DNA of 64,000 nucleotides from Pseudomonas sp. DTU_2021_1001937_2_SI_NGA_ILE_001 (GTDB lineage: Bacteria; Pseudomonadota; Gammaproteobacteria; Pseudomonadales; Pseudomonadaceae): contig NZ_CP135971.1 of the NCBI RefSeq assembly GCF_032463525.1, positions 4,092,001-4,156,000 on the forward strand. Direction: 5' to 3'. The notes beneath the pieces are model-generated. The model searched no databases. It was not told the DNA's origin and saw only the letters and a list, made by a program, of their open reading frames with translations. Positions 56,695 to 64,000 of this stretch are shown here, in pieces. The first letter of the stretch is position 1, and each line of letters begins with the position of its first letter. Made by a program: the position numbers and the translations under genes.

Positions 56695-58635
56695 CTACAC
56701 CCGGAAACGCCCCACCAGCTCACGCAGGTGGGTGCTCAGGCGTGCCAGCTCGACGCTCGACGCGGCCGTTTCTTCACTGGCAGTGGCGGTCTGTTCCGAG
56801 ATTTCGCGAACGTTGACCACGTTGCGGTTGATCTGCTCGGCCACCACGCTCTGCTGCTCGCTGGCCGTGGCGATCTGCCGGTTCATGTCTTGGATGCCAT
56901 TCACCGTGTGGGTGATGCGCTCCAGGGCCTGGCCGGCCTTGCGGCTCAGCTCCACGCTCTGCTCGGTCAACTGGCGGCTGCTGTCCAGGGTGTTGGCCAC
57001 CTGCTGGGTGCCGGTCTGCAAGGCGGCGATCAGTTCCTCGATTTCTTCGGTGGATTCCTGGGTGCGTTGCGCCAGGCTGCGCACTTCATCGGCGACTACC
57101 GCGAAGCCGCGCCCGGCCTCGCCGGCACGTGCGGCCTCGATGGCGGCATTGAGCGCCAGCAGGTTGGTCTGTTGCGACACCGACTTGATCACGTCCAGTA
57201 CCCCGACGATCTTCTGGCTTTCCTGTTTCAGGCGCCCCATCGCCGCGCTGGCATTGAGCATTTCCGCCGCCAGGTGTTCGATCTGGGTGATCGCCTCGCC
57301 CACCACCTGGTCACCGTTGCGCGCCTGCTGGTCGGCCTCAGTGGCGGCTTGCGAGGCGTCCTGGGCATTGCTGGCGACCTGTTGCACAGTGGTGGCCATT
57401 TCATTGATGGCGGTGGCGACCTGATCGGTCTCGACCTTCTGGCTGTTGACCCCGGCGCTGGTCTGCCCGGTGACCGTCGACAGCTGTTCTGCCGCGCTGG
57501 CCAGCTGGCTGACGCCGTCGCCGATACCGCTGACCAGGCCGCGCAGGTTCTGGGTCATGGTCTGGATGCTGGCCTGGAGCTGACCCATCTCGTCGCGCCG
57601 GGCGGTATCCAGGTCGCGGCTCAGGTCGCCCTGGGCGATGCGCTGTGCCGCTGACAGCGCGTGGCGCAAGGGCAAGAGAATCTGCCGGGTCATGACCCAG
57701 GCTGCCAGTAGGCCGAGCAGCATCGCCAGGCCGGCCACGCCGGCCAGCAGGGTGCGTGAAGCGGTGGCCTCGTGGTCGCGCAGGGTGCCTTGCTGACGTA
57801 CCAGGCTGTCCACCGAATCGAGCATCTGGTCGCCCAGCGCATCCATGTTCTGCCGACTCTGTTCGACCTGCTCCTGTAGGGCGCGAAACTCGCCGAGCAG
57901 CGTCTTGTAGTGCTGCAAGGCCGTTTCGGCCGGCTTGAGTGCCTGGATGTTCTCGTCGGCCTGGTCCTGGGAGATCTGCGCGAGTTCCTTGATCGACTCG
58001 TCGATGGCCGCCATGGCGGCGACCTCATCCTGCGCCTTGCGGCTCAGGGTGTAGGCCTGGACCTGAAAGCGCGCCAGCTGGATCTGCTGGCGCAACTGGC
58101 TGAGGTTGGTCAGCTCTTGCAGGCGCTCGCCGTTGTCCTGCTCTTCGCTGACCGCCTTGAGCACTTCACCTTCGAGCTGCCGCACCGCTTCCAGGGCCTG
58201 CACCGACTGCTCCTGCAGGCGCTGCGCACTCTGATCGCGGCTCTCGCGCTGCTTGCCCATCGCCTCGAAGGTCCGGGTCATGTCGCTCAGCAGGCGATTT
58301 TGCGTGTTCAGCAGGGTCAGGCTGTCTTCGCTGTCGATCGCCTGGCGCAGCGGGGCCAGTTGGCCTTGCAGCTCGGCCAGGCGCTTTTCGACTTGCCTGG
58401 CGGTTTCCGGCGAACTGTTCAGGCGATAGAGAATGCGCTCGCTGCGCAGGTCCTTGGTCAGGCTGCCGAGTCCGGCGATGGACGACATGGATTCCGAGCG
58501 TTCGATCATGGTGTCCAGGCCATGCCAGCCGGTGAGGGTAATGGCCAGGGTCAGGCTCAGCACCAGGCCGAAGCCCAGCGACAGTTTGGCTTTGACGCTC
58601 AGGTTATCGAGCGAGCGTTGAGGGTGTGAAAACAT
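56695..58635 (-). CDS. methyl-accepting chemotaxis protein with large helical sensor domain
   Basis: The 646-residue chemoreceptor starts [20 protein letters not shown] at 58635, behind AGGAGAAT. Helix TM1 (about 22-42) is followed by a periplasmic helical domain of about 250 residues of the HBM (helical bimodular) kind ([39 protein letters not shown]). TM2 (about 300-320), a HAMP domain and the signalling domain follow ([20 protein letters not shown], then [20 protein letters not shown]). The HBM domain binds small organic acids in P. putida McpS and McpQ. This copy lies 149 bases downstream of a second receptor of the same type. Its ligand is unknown. Confidence 0.93.
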   Translation of the reverse strand: MFSHPQRSLDNLSVKAKLSLGFGLVLSLTLAITLTGWHGLDTMIERSESMSSIAGLGSLTKDLRSERILYRLNSSPETARQVEKRLAELQGQLAPLRQAIDSEDSLTLLNTQNRLLSDMTRTFEAMGKQRESRDQSAQRLQEQSVQALEAVRQLEGEVLKAVSEEQDNGERLQELTNLSQLRQQIQLARFQVQAYTLSRKAQDEVAAMAAIDESIKELAQISQDQADENIQALKPAETALQHYKTLLGEFRALQEQVEQSRQNMDALGDQMLDSVDSLVRQQGTLRDHEATASRTLLAGVAGLAMLLGLLAAWVMTRQILLPLRHALSAAQRIAQGDLSRDLDTARRDEMGQLQASIQTMTQNLRGLVSGIGDGVSQLASAAEQLSTVTGQTSAGVNSQKVETDQVATAINEMATTVQQVASNAQDASQAATEADQQARNGDQVVGEAITQIEHLAAEMLNASAAMGRLKQESQKIVGVLDVIKSVSQQTNLLALNAAIEAARAGEAGRGFAVVADEVRSLAQRTQESTEEIEELIAALQTGTQQVANTLDSSRQLTEQSVELSRKAGQALERITHTVNGIQDMNRQIATASEQQSVVAEQINRNVVNVREISEQTATASEETAASSVELARLSTHLRELVGRFRV

Positions 58636-58754
58636 CGGGATTCTCCTGCTTATGAATGCGTCATGAGCGCATCGGCAGGAGGGGGGAGCGGGTGACCTGA
58701 ACAGGTCGTAGGGCATTTCCGAACGCGGCGCGAGTGTGATACCGCTCGCGTTAT

Positions 58755-58776
58755 GCCGCCCGGTGGCCCGGGCGGC
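58755..58776. terminator. hairpin between the two chemoreceptor genes
   Basis: Perfect nine-base arms GCCGCCCGG (58755-58763) and CCGGGCGGC (58768-58776) enclose TGGC, starting nine bases past the stop of the upstream receptor gene. No T run follows on the minus strand, so it may attenuate rather than end transcription. Confidence 0.5.
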
Positions 58777-58784
58777 ACGCAGGT

Positions 58785-60701
58785 TCAGACCTTGAAGCGG
58801 CCGACCAGGTTCTGCAGATGGTTGCCCAGGCGCGCCAGCTCGACGCTGGAGGCGGCGGTTTCCTCGCTGGCGGCGGAGGTCTGCTGGGAGATGTCGCGCA
58901 CGTTGATCACGCTGCGGTTGATCTCTTCGGCGGTCGCGCTCTGCTCTTCAGCCGCGGCGGCAATCTGCTGGTTCATCGACTGGATGGCCGACACGGTGCG
59001 GGTGATGTTTTCCAGCGAGGAGCCGACACGGCGGGTCAGTTCAACGCTGCTGCCGGTCAGGCCCAGGCTGCTGTCCATGATGTTGGCCACCTGCTGGGTA
59101 CCGCTCTGCAGGCCGGCGATCAGGGCTTCGATCTCTTCGGTGGACTTCTGCGTGCGCTGCGCCAGGCTGCGCACCTCGTCGGCCACCACGGCAAAGCCAC
59201 GCCCGGCTTCGCCGGCCCGCGCCGCCTCGATGGCGGCGTTGAGGGCCAGCAGGTTGGTCTGTTCGGCCACCGACTTGATGACGTCCAGCACGCTGCCGAT
59301 CTTGTCGCTTTCCTGCTTCAGTTCGCTCATCGCCTGGCTGGAGTTGCCCATGGCCGACGACAGGCGCTCGATCTGGCTGATCGCCTCATTGACCACCCGG
59401 TCGCCCTCGCGGGCCTGCTGGTCGGCAGCACCGGCCGCTTCCGAGGCCTCTTCGGCGTTGCGCGCCACTTCCTGAACGGTAGCGGTCATCTCGTGCATGG
59501 CGGTGGCCACCTGGTCGGTTTCGACCCGCTGGCTGTTGACCCCGGCGCTGGTCTGTTCAGTGACCGCCGAGAGCTGTTCGGCAGCGCTGGCGATCTGTGT
59601 CACGCCATCGCGGATACCGCCCACCAGGTCGCGCAAGCCCAAGGTCATGCGCTGGATGCTGCCCTGCAGCTTGCCCAGTTCATCGCGACGCTCCACTTTC
59701 AGGTCGCGGCTGAGGTCGCCGGAGGCCACGCGCTCGACCACTTCCAGGGTGTCTTCCAGGGGCTTGGTGATCTGCCGGGTGATGACCCAGGCGGCGAGGA
59801 TGCTGAACAGTACGGCCAGGACGGTGGCGATCAGGATCTTGTTCACCGCGTCGGCACTTTCCTGGTCGCGGTTGCGGTTCTGTTCCGCCATCAGTTCGTC
59901 GTTGGTCTTGATCAGACGTTCACCCAGTACCGCCATCTTCTCCATGGCCGCCTTGCTCAGGGCCTGGGCGTCACGGTACTGGCCGACGGCGGCACGGTAG
60001 CCTTTCAGGCCTTCCAGTGCCTTCTGCAAGGTCGGCAGGAAAGACACCGGAATATCGCCAGCCAGGGTGTTGATGCCGGTCATCGCTTCATCGATGGCGG
60101 CATTGGCGTTGGCCTCGAATTCCGCCCGACCGCTGTAGGTGTAGCCGCGCACCTGGAAGCGTGCCTGCTGGATCTGCTTGCTGACGCCAACGATGTTGTT
60201 GAACGCCAGGATGTCGAAGTTCTTCAACAGTTCGGCCTCGATCGCGTTGACCTCGGCCACGGCCCTGTCGGCGGCGTCGCCCATCAGGCTGCGCGTGCCT
60301 TCGCGGGTCTCGATGGCCTTGCGCATCTCTTCGAAGACCTGGCGGTATTCGACGATGGTCTGCAACTGGGCATCCAGCGCCTTTTGCGGCCCCGGGCTGC
60401 GCGCCAGCGAGCGCGACTTCTTCATCGAGTTGTCCATGTCGTTGATGGACGCTTCGACAGCCTTGGCGGCTTCCGGTGTCGCCTGGGTCTCGTAGCGCTG
60501 GCGAGCGATGCGCAGCTCCAGGGTACGCTGGTTGACCATGGACATCGCGGCGATGCGCTCGGCGCGCTGGATCAGGGACTGAATGCCCAGCCAGGCGGTC
60601 AGGCTGATCGCCAAGGTCATCAGCACGACCAGGCCGAAACCGATGGCCAGCTTCATACGGACACTTGCGTTGGCGAGACTCTCGCTGATCCAGCGTTGCA
60701 T
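58785..60701 (-). CDS. mcpQ: methyl-accepting chemotaxis protein, HBM type, probable McpQ orthologue
   Basis: The 638-residue receptor starts [20 protein letters not shown] at 60701, behind AAGGAGTT. TM1 lies at about 18-38. A four-helix/two-module periplasmic domain follows (about 40-285; [20 protein letters not shown] and [20 protein letters not shown]). TM2 is about 288-308, then HAMP and the signalling domain. In P. putida KT2440 the receptor beside rsmE-tatC is McpQ, which senses citrate and its metal complexes (from memory). Position supports orthology here, but ligand residues cannot be confirmed. A clear FliA-type promoter precedes it. Confidence 0.85.
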   Translation of the reverse strand: MQRWISESLANASVRMKLAIGFGLVVLMTLAISLTAWLGIQSLIQRAERIAAMSMVNQRTLELRIARQRYETQATPEAAKAVEASINDMDNSMKKSRSLARSPGPQKALDAQLQTIVEYRQVFEEMRKAIETREGTRSLMGDAADRAVAEVNAIEAELLKNFDILAFNNIVGVSKQIQQARFQVRGYTYSGRAEFEANANAAIDEAMTGINTLAGDIPVSFLPTLQKALEGLKGYRAAVGQYRDAQALSKAAMEKMAVLGERLIKTNDELMAEQNRNRDQESADAVNKILIATVLAVLFSILAAWVITRQITKPLEDTLEVVERVASGDLSRDLKVERRDELGKLQGSIQRMTLGLRDLVGGIRDGVTQIASAAEQLSAVTEQTSAGVNSQRVETDQVATAMHEMTATVQEVARNAEEASEAAGAADQQAREGDRVVNEAISQIERLSSAMGNSSQAMSELKQESDKIGSVLDVIKSVAEQTNLLALNAAIEAARAGEAGRGFAVVADEVRSLAQRTQKSTEEIEALIAGLQSGTQQVANIMDSSLGLTGSSVELTRRVGSSLENITRTVSAIQSMNQQIAAAAEEQSATAEEINRSVINVRDISQQTSAASEETAASSVELARLGNHLQNLVGRFKV

Positions 60702-60736
60702 GGGAACTCCTTGGGCGTAGGCAGGAACGTCTCAGG

Positions 60737-60763
60737 CCATCGGCCGTTTCCCCGCAAACTGTA
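60737..60763 (-). promoter_or_regulatory. FliA (sigma-28) flagellar-class promoter
   Basis: On the minus strand TACAGTTT (60763-60756) and GCCGATGG (60744-60737) are 11 bases apart. The sigma-28 consensus is TAAAGTTT-N11-GCCGATAA, so 13 of 16 positions match with exact spacing. It lies 36 bases before the chemoreceptor start, as expected for motility-class genes. Confidence 0.85.
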
Positions 60764-60963
60764 GTCTCTCAGTCAATTAAATGACGGCTGGCGCCGTCGA
60801 AAAACCGCTGCCGCTCGCTGGCGTGGCGTTGCGCAGGGAGATGGGCGGGCAGGGCACGGGGCATCCGGTTGCAGGGGCCTCAGGCGCGACAAGGTCAGCA
60901 CTGTCGCCGCCTCTACAGTGGGCATGAGGTGGTCCTGCGGCTCAAGCCGCGCCAGGAACGGCG

Positions 60964-61671
60964 CTAGAACAGCCGCGACAGCAGGGCGGTCACCGCCGTT
61001 TCCACTCGCAGGATGCGTTCACCCATCTGCACCGGCGCCAGACCGGCCTTGCCCAGCAGCTCGACCTCGTAGGGAATCCAGCCGCCTTCGGGGCCGATGG
61101 CCAGGGTTACCGGATGTTCCACGGCGCGCGGGCAGACCGGAAAGTCCCCGGGGTGGGCGACCAGGCCCAGGGTGTCGCGGGCCAGGTCGGGCAGGCGGTC
61201 TTCGACGAAGGGCTTGAAGCGCTTTTCGATCAGCACTTCGGGCAGCACGCTGTCACGGGCCTGTTCCAGGCCGAGAATCAGGTTTTCGCGAATGCTCTCG
61301 GGCTGCAGAAAGGGGGTTTGCCAGAAGCTCTTTTCCACCCGGTAGCTGTTGACCAGGATCAACCGCGGTACGCCCATGGTCGCCACGGTCTGGAACACCC
61401 GGCGCAGCATCTTCGGGCGCGGTACGGCCAGTACCAGGGTCAGTGGTAGCTTGGCCGGCGGCGGGTTGCCGAGGGTGACGCGCAGTTCGGCCTCACGCGG
61501 TTCCAGGCGCAGCACCTCGGCCTGGCCGAGCAGGCCGCCGATGCGCCCGACACGCAGGCTGTCGCCGACTTCGACGCGCTGCACGTCCTGCATGTGGGTC
61601 AGGCGGCGATCACGCAGGATCACCCGGTCGGCCGCGATGAAGTCGGCCTCCTCGAGCAGCAGCAGGTTCAC
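60964..61671 (-). CDS. rsmE: 16S rRNA (uracil-1498-N3)-methyltransferase
   Basis: This 235-residue SPOUT-fold enzyme methylates U1498 of 16S rRNA. It starts at a GTG (61671; [17 protein letters not shown]) that overlaps the tatC stop by four bases. An N-terminal PUA-like domain (about 1-75; [20 protein letters not shown]) precedes the SPOUT domain. The knot region is [19 protein letters not shown] and [14 protein letters not shown]. It is the last gene of the his-tat operon in this window. Confidence 0.95.
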   Translation of the reverse strand: MNLLLLEEADFIAADRVILRDRRLTHMQDVQRVEVGDSLRVGRIGGLLGQAEVLRLEPREAELRVTLGNPPPAKLPLTLVLAVPRPKMLRRVFQTVATMGVPRLILVNSYRVEKSFWQTPFLQPESIRENLILGLEQARDSVLPEVLIEKRFKPFVEDRLPDLARDTLGLVAHPGDFPVCPRAVEHPVTLAIGPEGGWIPYEVELLGKAGLAPVQMGERILRVETAVTALLSRLF

Positions 61672-62450
61672 GACAGCGGCGCTGGCGGCTGGTCTTGCTT
61701 GGGGTCGTCCGGATGTTCGCCGCGCTTGCTGATCATGCCGCTGCACAGCACGCCCAGCTCGAAGAGCAGCCACATCGGCACCGCCAGCAGGGTCTGGGAG
61801 AAGATGTCCGGTGGGGTGAGGATCATGCCGACCACGAAGCAGCCGATGATCACATAGGGGCGGATCTTCTTCAGGTAGATGACGTCGACCACGCCGATCC
61901 ACACCAGCAGCACCACGGCCACCGGAATCTCGAAGGCCACGCCGAAGGCGAAGAACAGGGTCATGACGAAGTCCAGGTAGCTGGCGATGTCAGTCATCAT
62001 GGCCACGCCTTCGGGCGTCACACTGGCGAAGAAGTGGAAGATCAGCGGAAACACCAGGAAGTAGGCGAAGGCCATGCCGGTGTAGAACAGGATGATGCTG
62101 GAGATCAGCAGCGGTACGGCGATGCGCTTCTCGTGCTTGTACAGCCCCGGCGCGATGAAGCCCCACACCTGATGGAGGATGATCGGCATCGCGGCGAACA
62201 GTGCGACCATCATGGTCAGCTTGAACGGGGTCAGGAACGGCGAAGCCACATCGGTGGCGATCATCGTCGCGCCTTCTGGCAGGTAGGCGCGCAGCGGTGC
62301 CGACACCAGGGTGTAGATCTTCTGGGCGAAGTAGAACAGGCAGGCGAAGATCAGAAACACGGCCGCGACACAGCGCAGCAGGCGGGTGCGTAGTTCGGTG
62401 AGGTGCGAGACCAGCGGCATGGGCTGGTCGTGTTCCGGAATGTCGCTCAT
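61668..62450 (-). CDS. tatC: twin-arginine translocase subunit TatC
   Basis: The 260-residue receptor subunit of the Tat pathway recognises RR signal peptides of folded proteins. Six helices are visible. The family motifs are [14 protein letters not shown] at the N terminus, LYKHEKR, and [20 protein letters not shown]. Its start overlaps the tatB stop by four bases and its end overlaps rsmE by four, so translation is coupled throughout. Confidence 0.97.
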   Translation of the reverse strand: MSDIPEHDQPMPLVSHLTELRTRLLRCVAAVFLIFACLFYFAQKIYTLVSAPLRAYLPEGATMIATDVASPFLTPFKLTMMVALFAAMPIILHQVWGFIAPGLYKHEKRIAVPLLISSIILFYTGMAFAYFLVFPLIFHFFASVTPEGVAMMTDIASYLDFVMTLFFAFGVAFEIPVAVVLLVWIGVVDVIYLKKIRPYVIIGCFVVGMILTPPDIFSQTLLAVPMWLLFELGVLCSGMISKRGEHPDDPKQDQPPAPLS

Positions 62451-62899
62451 GGGGCTCGCGAAGGCTGTGACGATTCGGTGGACGCCGCCGGGGTCGCCGG
62501 GCTGATCGGCGCCTGGGGCTTGGGCTGTTTTTCCAGGGTCAGGCGCGGCCTGGCCGGTGCTTCGGGCTCTGCTGCCGGGGTTTGCGGTTGCAGTTCGACC
62601 GGTTGCGGGTTCGGCTCGGCGGCGGCAGCGTCACGGTTCAGCGCCTCTTCCTGGGGCGGGTTGAACAGCTTGCGGGCCTCTTCTTCCAGCGACAGGATGT
62701 GCTCGTTGTGCAGTTGCCGACGGATCTCGTCGGCGCCGATCTCGCGTTCGACTTCCTGCTTGATGGCGTTGAAGCTACGACGCAGGCGGCCGATCCACAA
62801 CCCGGCGGTGCGTGCAGCCCCCGGCAGGCGCTCGGGACCCAGCACGAGCAGCGCCACGAGGCCGACCAGCAGCAGTTCGGAGAAGCTGATGCCGAACAT
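62447..62899 (-). CDS. tatB: Sec-independent translocase subunit TatB
   Basis: The 150-residue protein has the short N-terminal helix [20 protein letters not shown], then GPERLP, and an amphipathic helix ([20 protein letters not shown]). The Glu8 in the helix and the GPERLP hinge are TatB-specific. The C-terminal half is Pro/Ala/Glu-rich and poorly conserved. With TatC it forms the signal-peptide receptor. tatA ends three bases before it. Confidence 0.96.
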   Translation of the reverse strand: MFGISFSELLLVGLVALLVLGPERLPGAARTAGLWIGRLRRSFNAIKQEVEREIGADEIRRQLHNEHILSLEEEARKLFNPPQEEALNRDAAAAEPNPQPVELQPQTPAAEPEAPARPRLTLEKQPKPQAPISPATPAASTESSQPSRAP

Positions 62900-62902
62900 G
62901 GA

Positions 62903-63178
62903 TCAGACCTGATCCTTGCGCTGCGGCTCCTGAACCCTCTGCGCCTGGGCGTCGATGGTGTGCGGCGGGGTCTGCGGGTTGCCCTGGGGAGCACTTTGCG
63001 CCTGCTGTGGCTGGGCGCTGTCCTGGCCAGGCTGTTTCTCTTCGTCGTTCATGGCCTTGCGGAAGCCCTTGATCGACTCGCCCACGTCGGTGCCGAGGTT
63101 CTTGAGCTTCTTGGTACCGAACACCAGTACCACGACGATCAGGATGACGAGCCAGTGTTTCCAGTCAAAAATACCCAT
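62903..63178 (-). CDS. tatA: Sec-independent translocase subunit TatA
   Basis: The 91-residue pore-forming subunit starts [20 protein letters not shown] at 63178. The [10 protein letters not shown] hinge and amphipathic helix ([14 protein letters not shown]) match the family. The tail is Gln/Pro-rich and hydrophilic. It is 34 bases downstream of hisE and three bases before tatB. The large upstream open frame is not family-like. Confidence 0.96.
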   Translation of the reverse strand: MGIFDWKHWLVILIVVVLVFGTKKLKNLGTDVGESIKGFRKAMNDEEKQPGQDSAQPQQAQSAPQGNPQTPPHTIDAQAQRVQEPQRKDQV

Positions 63179-63212
63179 TTCGAGCAATCCTCTTGAAGTT
63201 TCAGACGTCGGC

Positions 63213-63551
63213 TCAGGCCTGGCCCGTGCCGCGTGCAGCCTTTTCCTCGTGGCCGGACAAGCCGAAGCGGCGGTCCAGTTCGTCGAGTACCGCCTGCGGG
63301 TGCTGGCCCAGGGCCGCGAGCATGACCATGCTGTGGAACCACAGGTCGGCGGTTTCATAGATGACATCGCTGCAGTCGCCACTGACGGCGGCATCCTTGG
63401 CGGCGATGATGGTTTCGACCGACTCTTCGCCGACCTTCTCCAGAATCTTGTTCAGCCCCTTGTGGTACAGGCTGGCCACGTAGGAGGTGTCGGCTGCCGC
63501 GCCCTTGCGCGATTCCAGTACTTCCGCCAGGCGGGACAGGGTATCGGTCAT
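63213..63551 (-). CDS. hisE: phosphoribosyl-ATP diphosphatase
   Basis: This 112-residue enzyme carries out the second step of histidine synthesis (PR-ATP to PR-AMP). The start [17 protein letters not shown] is at 63551. Family motifs are [20 protein letters not shown] and [20 protein letters not shown] (MazG-like metal-binding Glu/Asp). It is separate from hisI, as usual in Pseudomonas, with two bases between them. Confidence 0.96.
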   Translation of the reverse strand: MTDTLSRLAEVLESRKGAAADTSYVASLYHKGLNKILEKVGEESVETIIAAKDAAVSGDCSDVIYETADLWFHSMVMLAALGQHPQAVLDELDRRFGLSGHEEKAARGTGQA

Positions 63552-63553
63552 GT

Positions 63554-63946
63554 TCAGTGTCCAGAGTGATAGATGGCGTCCGGGTCCTTGAGCACCGGGT
63601 CGACGGTTTTCCAGTCGCCGTTCTCGAAGACGCGGTAGAAGCAGCTTTCCCGGCCAGTGTGGCAGGCGATGCCGCCCAGTTGCTCGACCATCAGGATGAT
63701 GACGTCGGCGTCGCAGTCCAGGCGCAGCTCGTGGAGCTTCTGCACATGGCCCGATTCCTCGCCCTTGCGCCACAGTTTGCCGCGCGAACGTGACCAGTAG
63801 ATGGCGCGGTTCTCGGCGGCGGTGAGGGCCAGCGATTCGCGGTTCATCCAGGCCATCATCAATACACGGCCGGTCTTGTGGTCCTGCGCGATCGCAGGCA
63901 CCAGGCCATCGCTGTTCCAGTGAATCTCGTCCAGCCAGTCTTTCAT
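63554..63946 (-). CDS. hisI: phosphoribosyl-AMP cyclohydrolase
   Basis: The 130-residue zinc enzyme opens the adenine ring of PR-AMP in step three of histidine synthesis. Motifs are [40 protein letters not shown], the metal-binding [16 protein letters not shown] and the catalytic [12 protein letters not shown]. It is the first gene of the hisI-hisE-tatABC-rsmE run within the window. Its promoter is in or beyond the last 54 bases, where I see nothing clear. Confidence 0.96.
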   Translation of the reverse strand: MKDWLDEIHWNSDGLVPAIAQDHKTGRVLMMAWMNRESLALTAAENRAIYWSRSRGKLWRKGEESGHVQKLHELRLDCDADVIILMVEQLGGIACHTGRESCFYRVFENGDWKTVDPVLKDPDAIYHSGH

Positions 63947-64000
63947 ATCTACTCCACAGCCGGGCTTGGGGCCCGGCGGATTGAACAGTGTGCCAGCGAC

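Noticed and set aside
58818..60764. A 648-codon plus-strand open frame opposite the chemoreceptor gene
   Set aside because: It is a shadow of a well-supported chemoreceptor, with no ribosome site or domain.

Overview
The window is ordinary Pseudomonas chromosome, most likely from the P. putida group. Coding density is high, GC is high, every recognisable protein is of Pseudomonas type, and REP-like palindromes of the kind typical of P. putida lie between genes. From memory, the gene order desA / GGDEF-EAL / oscA / sbp-cysTWA matches P. aeruginosa PA0286-PA0280, and opgGH / chemoreceptors / rsmE / tatCBA / hisEI matches the P. putida KT2440 PP_5026-PP_5014 area. I found no rRNA, tRNA, CRISPR array, prophage, transposase or secretion-system locus.

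Layout. 1-8.5 kb: a truncated PAS-GGDEF gene, a membrane phospholipid/fatty-acid desaturase divergent from a PAS-GGDEF-EAL protein, then the sulfate-starvation block oscA-sbp-cysT-cysW-cysA. 8.5-17.2 kb: serA divergent from a D-2-hydroxyglutarate dehydrogenase-type flavoprotein and an FAH-family hydrolase, two tandem YjiK-like (SdiA-regulated) proteins, rpiA divergent from ilvA, and a small membrane protein. 17.3-23 kb: rppH-ptsP, an NRDE protein, lgt-thyA. 23-26 kb: a MocR-type regulator divergent from a GNAT / azoreductase-like / AhpD-like operon. 26-30 kb: an L-talarate/galactarate dehydratase, an MFS transporter and a LacI regulator, with two identical 18-bp palindromic operators. 29.9-32.7 kb: cadR divergent from cadA around a classic MerR-type promoter. 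32.7-38.5 kb: a ProY-like permease, an ECF sigma / anti-sigma / DUF3455 set, a PAP2 phosphatase with a histidine phosphatase, and a methyltransferase. 38.5-50 kb: nhaA, an orphan HutD, a lipocalin with a small lipoprotein, a DUF924 protein, fbp, a DUF3999-DUF2339 pair and glgP. 50-56.6 kb: pip, dtd and the osmoregulated glucan genes opgG-opgH. 56.7-64 kb: two tandem chemoreceptors with large helical sensor domains, then rsmE-tatC-tatB-tatA-hisE-hisI, read leftwards as one packed operon.

Most genes are core housekeeping, and I did not find a convincing new defence or secretion system. The parts that look most open are: the two-operator promoter of the hexarate operon (one operator sits exactly between -35 and -10); the ECF-RskA-DUF3455 set; the paired phosphatases; the tandem YjiK paralogues; the DUF3999-DUF2339 pair; the nine-unit KPEAA-type repeat near the OpgG C terminus; and the tandem chemoreceptors, of which only one has a clear FliA-type promoter.
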